A stretch of 64,000 nt of DNA from Micropterix aruncella (Eukaryota > Arthropoda > Insecta > Lepidoptera > Micropterigidae), in NCBI GenBank assembly GCA_944548615.1, contig OX155971.1, forward strand, positions 23,270,782 to 23,334,781, written 5' to 3'. The notes beneath the pieces were generated by a model that was given only the letters and a program-made list of their open reading frames with translations, had not been told where the DNA came from and did no database searches. How positions within the stretch are numbered: position 1 is the first letter of the stretch; the number at the start of each line of letters is the position of its first letter. A program made the position numbers and the translations under genes. Below, in pieces: positions 54,101 to 63,100 of this stretch.

Positions 54101-57100
54101 CGTCTAACATATTAGAGTCATCAAAAGAAGTAGATTCTCTAGAATCCAAACCGCAAACACACTTAAATATACACGCGCCAACTGCAATTAAATTCCAAAT
54201 AAATTCGGCAATTAATGTATACACAGCCGATGACTAATATCAATTCTTCTGATCGATTCAAATTGACACACTTATTCCCCCCACGCGCAGAACATTGCAT
54301 CATACACACCGTATATAAAGCGGTACATTCGAACAATTATTTAACATCCTCGAGTTGTCACTCTCCGCGCTCACACATCATCATCATCCTCTAGTAGACG
54401 GCTATCGCGCTCACTCATCATCATCATCTTCTGGCGACCCTCAGCCACGCATAGTACACGCGATCACTCTTCAAATCTCTCGCCGCGCTTCATACTTCAG
54501 CTACACAACTGCGACATATACTTCGAGCACACACTACACATACACTGCGACTTATCAATCGAGGCGTTACAACTGGCAAGCATCAAATACCTTCTGGAAT
54601 AAATTACTTCACTTCAACAAGACGACTTTTACTACGGAGAAAACCCGTTGATGAGCTCCACCCTTCACTCACGAGCAATTGGATTCTAGTGAGGGGTGGT
54701 CCCCTCACAATCCCAAGTGAAATACTTACGCAAATTTTATTAAAATAACTTTATTATGTGGTAGTTATATCTTGCTCCCATTTACGAAAATTAAGATTAC
54801 ATACATAGGAATCTGTATCGTTTTCGTCTACACCAGCGCACAGTTCATGAGCCCAATTATTACATTGGCCACCCACATCAAAAATACCATTACCCTAGAA
54901 AAACAACGGAAACCAATTTCTCTTTAATAATACACCGATAACGCGAGCACGCGATCCGCCATTACTGTCTGTACCAACTTGACACCTGTTGGACGTACAT
55001 GCATTCGTTGTTTCCTAAATGGCGTTAGTAGATTCATATAACCTTGAATGGATCATTTTAGTCTGATGGATCATTATTTACCAGTCTCCCCTAACATACT
55101 AAACTACAATACATTACTTTCGATTTTGATTTACATTCTTACTTTACCTCGAGCGAAGGAACGAACGATTGTTTTAGTCGCCGGCCACCGCTCGCGTCAG
55201 TCCGACGACTTCACCGACGACTACTAGGGTTGGTTGTAAGAGATTGTCATATGACAATAAACCCGCCCATTGTGACATTTTCACAATAAAGAGTATAAAC
55301 AAACAAACGACGCGAGCACGCGATCCGCCATTACTGTCTGTACCAACTTGACACCTGTTGGACGTAATGCATTCGTTGTTTTCTAAATGGCGTTAGTAGA
55401 TTCATATAAACTTGAATGGATTACTTTAGTCGTGATGGATCATTTAATACCAGTATTTTATAACATACTGAACTACAATACATTACTTTCGATTTTGATT
55501 TACATTCTCACTTTCTCACGAGCGAAGGAACGAACGATTGTTTTAGTCGCCGGCCGCCGCTCGCGTCAGTCCCCTGAGTGAAACACTATTTCTCATACTA
55601 TTTACTATACTTACATCTTTCAGTTCCCTCAAATCTTCTGGAATCGTCCCAGGCGAGCAGTCTCTCCCTAACGAACTGCCTCCTAAGAATAATGGAAAGA
55701 ATCAACATCTTATCGACAGCTGTAGATACGCACTACGACATAGACGACGCCGGAAAGATGGCCATACTCAATCTACGGAAGGGCGAGTTTTCATTTGAGG
55801 ATTTCAGTATAGTGACGAAAGCGCTAGCGTTATACAGGCAGTACGAAATCATCGTGAGGCAACTGATTGTGACCATTGAGACTGTACTCTTGGAGGCCAA
55901 AACTACTGTCGCCGCATACAGAGATACTCTGAGTGATGCGCACAGCATTGTCAGATATAGGGTGGTAGTTTTAGCCAAGCAGATATTCGTAAGTGCCTCT
56001 TATGATACTTTATTGCTTCCACACTCTCGATGTGTTGGTTGAATGACAGTTTTGCGTCTAATATCACATCAAGATCCCGTATACAATCTTCATTAGGTAT
56101 TATTGAAGAAGAAGAAGAAGAAGAAGAAGATAATACTTTTATTTTAATAAGTAATTTTCCAAAAACATTATTCACAAAGTCTGCCTAACTAGGCCGAAGC
56201 CCGTACCAAGGTAGACTCGACTAGGTCACTTGTACGTTTTATATTGTGCGCACACTTATTAAAGCACTATTACTGAGAAAAAGAAAAAGTAAAAAAAAAA
56301 ATAATAAAGTAACTCTAATAACTCTAATAAATACCTACATAGTATAAATTTCAAGAGTTATTTTAATGATATCTAATACCTAATTCATAATTATGTTCAA
56401 AAATAAAAAAAGTAATAAAGAAATCAAAATATATCCAGCTAAAATTTTATTGAAATAATAATAATAATAAAATCAATAAAATTATAATTGCAATGATAAT
56501 CAGTAAATCGAGAAAAATAACATAGAGATAATAATTTAAAAAATAAAAATAAAATAAAAAACCAGTAATAAGAAGTAGTAATTAAAATAGTCAAGTTGCT
56601 AGTCAATAAATAATACAAAAAATAAGAATAATAATCCTAGAATATGTTGTAAATATTTTATGTTATAAATATATTGGACAGGTACTCTCTTTCGACTGAA
56701 AGTAACAGAATTACATGTAAATTAATTACAACAGTAACATTTTATTGACACTGTAGTATTTCTCTATTAAAATACACATGCATGCCTGCGTAATCCTTGC
56801 TTTGAATTTGAACTGCAGGAATATTATATTAATTAATAATTAAAGAGAACATAAAAAAATATGTAGGTACGTAACTGGTGCGAAATATAAAGAATACACA
56901 AGACGTTCTCAATACATCTAAAGCTTGCCAGAGATAATATAATAAAGCTTGATAGAAACTGCACTATAACACAAAAACGGCCAACCACGCTCCAGCTATG
57001 TGGAGGGCAAACTTGAAGACATGTCTCAGTTTGCCTTGCGCAGACCTCTCCCTTATAATGCGGTGATATGGTTAGCTAGTTATTTAATAAAGCTTGCTAG

Positions 57101-60100
57101 AAACTGCACTATAACACAAAAACGGCCAACCACGCTCCAGCTATGTGGAGGGCAAACTTGAAGACATGTCTCAGTTTGCCTTGCGCAGACCTCTCCCTCA
57201 TAATGCGGTGATATGGTTAGCTAGTTAGTTAATAAAGCTTGCTAGAAACTGCACTATAACACAAAAACGGCCAACCACGCTCCAGCTATGTGGAGGGCAA
57301 ACTTGAAGACATGTCTCAGTTTGCCATGCGCAGACCTCTCCCTTATAATGCGGTGATATGGTTAGCTAGTTAGTTAATAAAGCTTGCTAGAAACTGCACT
57401 ATAACACAAAAACGGCCAACCACGCTCCAGCTATGTGGAGGGCAAACTTGAAGACATGTCTCAGTTTGCCTTGCGCAGACCTCTCCCTTATAATGCGGTG
57501 ATATGGTTAGTTAGTTAGTAAAGCTTGCTAGAAACTGCACTATAACACAAAAACGGCCAACCACGCTCCAGCTATGTGGAGGGCAAACTTGAAGACATGT
57601 CTCAGTTTGCCATGCGCAGACCTCTCCCTTATAATGCGGTGATATGGTTAGCTAGTTAGTTAATAAAGCTTGCTAGAAACTGCACTATAACACAAAAACG
57701 GCCAACCACGCTCCAGCTATGTGGAGGGCAAACTTGAAGACATGTCTCAGTTTGCCTTGCGCAGACCTCTCCCTTATAATGCGGTGATATGGTTAGCTAG
57801 TTATTTAATAAAGCTTGCTAGAAACTGCACTATAACACAAAAACGGCCAACCACGCTCCAGCTATGTGGAGGGCAAACTTGAAGACATGTCTCAGTTTGC
57901 ATTGCGCAGACCTCTCCCTCATAATGCGGTGATATGGTTAGCTAGTTAGTTAATAAAGCTTGCTAGAAACTGCACTATAACACAAAAACGGCCAACCACG
58001 CTCCAGCTATGTGGAGGGCAAACTTGAAGACATGTCTCAGTTTGCCTTGCGCAGACCTCTCCCTTATAATGCGGTGATATGGTTAGTTAGTTAGTTAATA
58101 AAGCTTGCTAGAAACTGCACTATAACACAGAAACGGCCAACCACGCTCCAGCTATGTGGAGGGCAAACTTGAAGACATGTCTCAGTTTGTCTTGCGCAGA
58201 CCTCTCCCTTATAATGCGGTGATATGGTGTCAACCGAATCTATCGCAGATCACGGCATCCTTTGCCCGGCTTATTCACCCGTGATAGGGTGGCCGAATGG
58301 TCATGTCAAGAGCAGTTGCCATAAGGTTAACAACCACCCCCGCTCTATAGGAAACGTTGCTGTTTCCAGACTCCCCCGGCTGTTAGTCCGAGTGCACAAT
58401 AATTGGCTGACGCCGCATGGTACGCAAACCGCCCAGGAGCGCCCGAAGGTTGACTCCTAGGGAAGACTGGCCCGCGGGCCAGCGTCCTACCCTGGCTCTC
58501 ACTTTTGCGTGGAGGCCGCCGGATGGGTGTTGACCCGTGAGTGTGACCGACCCTGAACGAATGGGTCTTCGTGGCCAACTCTAACAGGGCTTATTAGCTC
58601 TCAACATATTAGGAGATAATAATAAAGTTACCCTACAACTATATGTTTAATTATTAATTTATTTAACAGAATATATAGGAATTCTTTAAACCCATTCTGT
58701 ATCACTGTTAGGTTACCTAACCTAACCTAACCAGGCAGCGCCTGTTTCAAGGAAGAAGTTTTAAGACAAAGATGTTTTCTATTCTATTGGTTTCAAACAA
58801 GTAGTAGTAGTAAACGGAATGGGGGGCTTGTTTCCAGCCCTTGACGTCACCTGGATCTATAAGATCTTTTGTAACTACCCATTTTGTGGTTGGGTCAGTG
58901 GTCTGTCAGTAGCCCGGTACTGCTTACCAGTCCAAGCAGATCACTGACCCTCAAGTTAAGCAGATCGCTGGGTTCGAGAAAGGCTCGTTCCAGTAAACTG
59001 TGTCTTTTTGCGGCGAGGCCTGGGTAGCGACGTACGATATGTATGCTGTCTTCAGGTTCTTCGCCACATATTCAGCAGAATAATTATTAAAAATAAAAAT
59101 ATAGAAATAGAAAAAATAGATAGTATCGTAAAATATAAAACAAATATAATAATCATTAAGAAACAAAATAATCATTAAATGATATAAGTAAGTAAAAATA
59201 ATTGTAAAATAAATCCAAATATAAAATATTAGGTAATAAAAATATATATCTGAATTCGCTCTTCTTTGTGACGGTGCTACATTAAGTGTGTGTGTGTGTG
59301 TAATTGTGTTGTTGTTTTTGAAATGTCATCAGGATACATTCAGTTTCCGCTCTTCCTTTACTTTACCAGAATGGGGCATTTTTTAAAGAACCACCTGTCA
59401 GTCCTGAAATATCGCAGTGTTTTCCTAAATTATTCATTAATCTCGGAGCACGTCATTAATAATGGTGTTGTCCAAACGGTGTAGATCTACTGAAATCATT
59501 CATCATGGATATACGGGGTGTTACTACTGCACAGGCATTTTTTCTGTGGGTGAATCAGTACAACGTGGTAGGCAACTTTTAATAAAAAATTTTGGAAAAA
59601 CCAAAAATTTTTTTTTTAGAAAAAAAAATTTTTTTTGTTTCTTTTTTAATTAGAAAATTTGAAGAAGTTGACTATTAAATAAAGGTTTGAGAAGCGTTTG
59701 AGCGCGCTGCGCCATCTAGGGGTAGGTAATAAGTCGTAAATAAACAATATCAGCGATATTTTACCAACCGCTAGATAGCGCATCATGATCATAGCTTTTC
59801 ATACTATTTAAAAAGAAAAAATGTGCATAAATTGTCTTTTTTATAAAACCAGCGTAATATTCATTAAGGTATGTTTTTATAGCACAATAACGTTATTCTA
59901 CTCTATTTTGCACAAAAAAAAAAATTTTTTTTCAAAAAAAAAAAACACTGTTTAGTTTTTTTCAAAATGTTTTATTAAAGATTGCTTACTTCGTTGTACT
60001 GAGTCATCCACAAAAAAAAACGATCATTTTAATGCAAAATCTAAAAAATACTCGTGTCGGTTTTTTTATTTATATTTTTAAAAAAAAATTAAATTAGTTT

Positions 60101-63100
60101 TTATGATGGTTTAAAAAAACTACCTAATATAACTTACTGACAAATAGGTGTTTTTGAATTGTTTAAAAAAATAACCTACCGAAATGTAGGTGTTTGATAC
60201 TTTTTTAAATGCCCATATCTCTCTTATTTATTGAGTCTGATAAAATATAATTGCAGTTGCAGCGTGGTGAATATAGTCAGATAATGTAAAAAATCTAAAA
60301 TGTAGAACTGGTAGCAATACCTAATATATAGGTATGCATTAATATTGATTGATATATCACTTAAGAACTTACAATTATTTGTTTATTTGAAATGTAATTC
60401 TTAGGAAACATTTTATAAATAAAAATCTTCATACTGTAAAATAAATTAATAGTTTAAAAAAACACTAAAAACACGCTTTTGGGCTATGATACGATATTCA
60501 CATACACACGGCTATGATACGATATTCCATCATGGATTGCCAGTGCCTATCTTCCGGCTTCATCATCAGACCTTGAAACCTAATCATGGTCAAAGTTCAT
60601 TCCAAGACTTTTCTAACAAGTCCAAACACGGCTTTGATACGATGTTCCATCATAAAGTTCCAGTTCATATCTTCCGACTCCATCGTCAGATCAATTCGAG
60701 AGTACCATATTATTGTATTGTCATCAGAACTACATACAGCTGCCAATTTTCATGGCGCTACGATCCTTGGAAGATGGTTAAATTAATTACCTTAGATTCC
60801 ATTACATAGTTAGTTACATACAGGTCGACCTAATAAAAGCGTGTTAAAAAAGACTTGCTGATAAATCATTTACAGAAAACGGTCCTTATACTGTGTTTAA
60901 CTATGTTAACATTGCTTTTAGCCAATTTTTACGAAACTATGGAAGCACTGGCGCAAAATGCAGGGGGACCTGTACGTGGTGTCCTGCCTGAACAATCTGC
61001 TGGCGAAGCTGGACTCGATTCACGAACAGCTAACGTTCACGAGTGTCCTGACGGACAGACTGTTGGACAGGCTACTTGGGGGACGCGCCATCGAAACCGA
61101 CGAGCACAGGCTCGATAAGACGGCTCACCATTGTATACAGCAAGAGGATAACATCTGCACTGTCCTTGATTATACTCATTTGAGGATTCGCGATCCCTCC
61201 GAGTTTGCGGTGAGTATTTCTCTTCATATTGGTAGTAATAATACTAATATTTCAATTAAAAATGGCGAGCTTGCTCTGCGAAATGACTATCAGCTAACAT
61301 AACATATTACTCAAGTTTACAAGTTTTACGTTGGCTACACAACATTAAAATTAAAACGATAAAATGTACAGAAAATTAGAGAAAAATGATAATAAAAAAG
61401 ATTTAAAAAACAAACTAAATAAAGACGTCGAGGAAAGGAAAAAGACGAAAGAAGGAAAGCGAGGAGGAGGAGGGTTGGTTTTGTTAATGGTTTAATTAAA
61501 GGTTATGTGTTCCTTTAGCCTGGCCTTGAACGTTGTCACGATGGGGGCTGTTCTGTCACCATTATGTAAAGCATTTCAGAGTCGTGCTGCTTTCACGGAG
61601 AATGAGTACGAGAAAAAGTCGATTCTGTGGCCAGGTATGGATAACAGGATATTGCCCTCTGATCTCAGGGGACGGTCGTGTGCCGATAGAGCGGAGAACC
61701 TTTCGGCTGGATAAAGCGGCACGCCATTCGCGAATATTCTATATACCAGGCAGAGAGTTCAAACCTGTCTCGTCTCTTTGGTGGTAAGACACTGCAGTGT
61801 ACTTCGATATTCCGCGATAAGACCATATTTTCTGAGGCCATACATGAAGCCGATACAGACGTTTTGTAACCTTTCCACGTTGGTGTTCAGCTCTTCTGTC
61901 AGGAGGCGTCGTTGCTATAATCGAGGAGTGGAGGAGGCAAATATTGGCAGAGTATCAGTTTACTTTTCTCTGGGAATTTTTTTTGTAGCCTCTTCAGCGA
62001 TTGATATCTGTTGAAGGTCTCCCTAATATGGTGCTGCCAGGACAGATTCTGGTCTTAATGGAATTCAAGGTTCTTCAACTGTATGCTACACGGAATCTTC
62101 TCCGTCTCGATGCATGTTTATGATATAGATTGCATTCGGTAGCATTTTGTCAGAGTTCAGTTAAGACGTCTCTATGGTAAGATCAAGGCTACTGTTCAAA
62201 ACGTGGTTCTAAATGGCAGAATGATAAAACCTTATCAGCATCGAAGCCATAGCACAATATAATGTAAAAATAATAAAAGAAACCAAACATGAGTTCAGGA
62301 AAATACTTTCGGCCTGGCCGCGGCGGCCAACGAGATCCTACGAAATGTATGGAATCGCCGTCGACCGCCCGACGGCGTTTCCATACAATCAGCAGTATCT
62401 CGCTCGATGGCCGCCGCGGCCAGACCGCAAGTTCGCGCCGGGGTTAATTCTCTGCGTTCATCCCACGGTTGAAATAATGATAACATATCGTTATACCTTC
62501 CTGGGGTGACGGGTTCGCCCGTTGTAGTTGACAGCTCCGGTTGCCCTTATTACCGTGTAGCGAACGGTTTCGTGCAGCTAGGGCCATAAAATCCATTTTG
62601 TTCTCGGATCGGCGCAACTCACGACTCAGCTACTATTCAGTAGCCTCCCTGAGTGAGGGACTACCCGGTAAGGACTCTCGCGTCCCAGGCCCCACGGCCA
62701 GTGGATCGGTTTCCCCTAGGGGATTGCCTGCCGGCGGTACTGGGCGGGTTGCGAACCATGCGGCGACAGCCAATAGGATTGTGAACTAATTACTGAAGGA
62801 GTCGGGAGACTATGGAAATGAACTGTTTTCTAAGCAGCGTGGTGGTTCAACCACTATTAAAATGACCAGTCTGCCACCTGATCCTGAGTTCAGAGCCGGG
62901 TTCAAAAGCTGCCATGGTCGGCGATAGATTCAAACTGAATCACCGCTGAAAATACGACAACTAGGGTTGTCGACTACAGCGGGCGAGCCCGTCACCTCAG
63001 GAAGTTTTAACGATTAGTCGTTCTTTCTCCCTGGAGTGAGCGCAGAAGACTTGGACAAAATAGTCCACCGTCTAACTTCGCCACAAACCCGTAAGAGGCC

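Noticed and set aside
54355..54651. 98-codon ORF rich in Ser, Thr, Tyr and His after a TATATAAAG box, possible gene or LTR
   Set aside because: Composition comes from CAT/ATC repeats. I could not define paired LTR ends, a target duplication or a primer-binding site.
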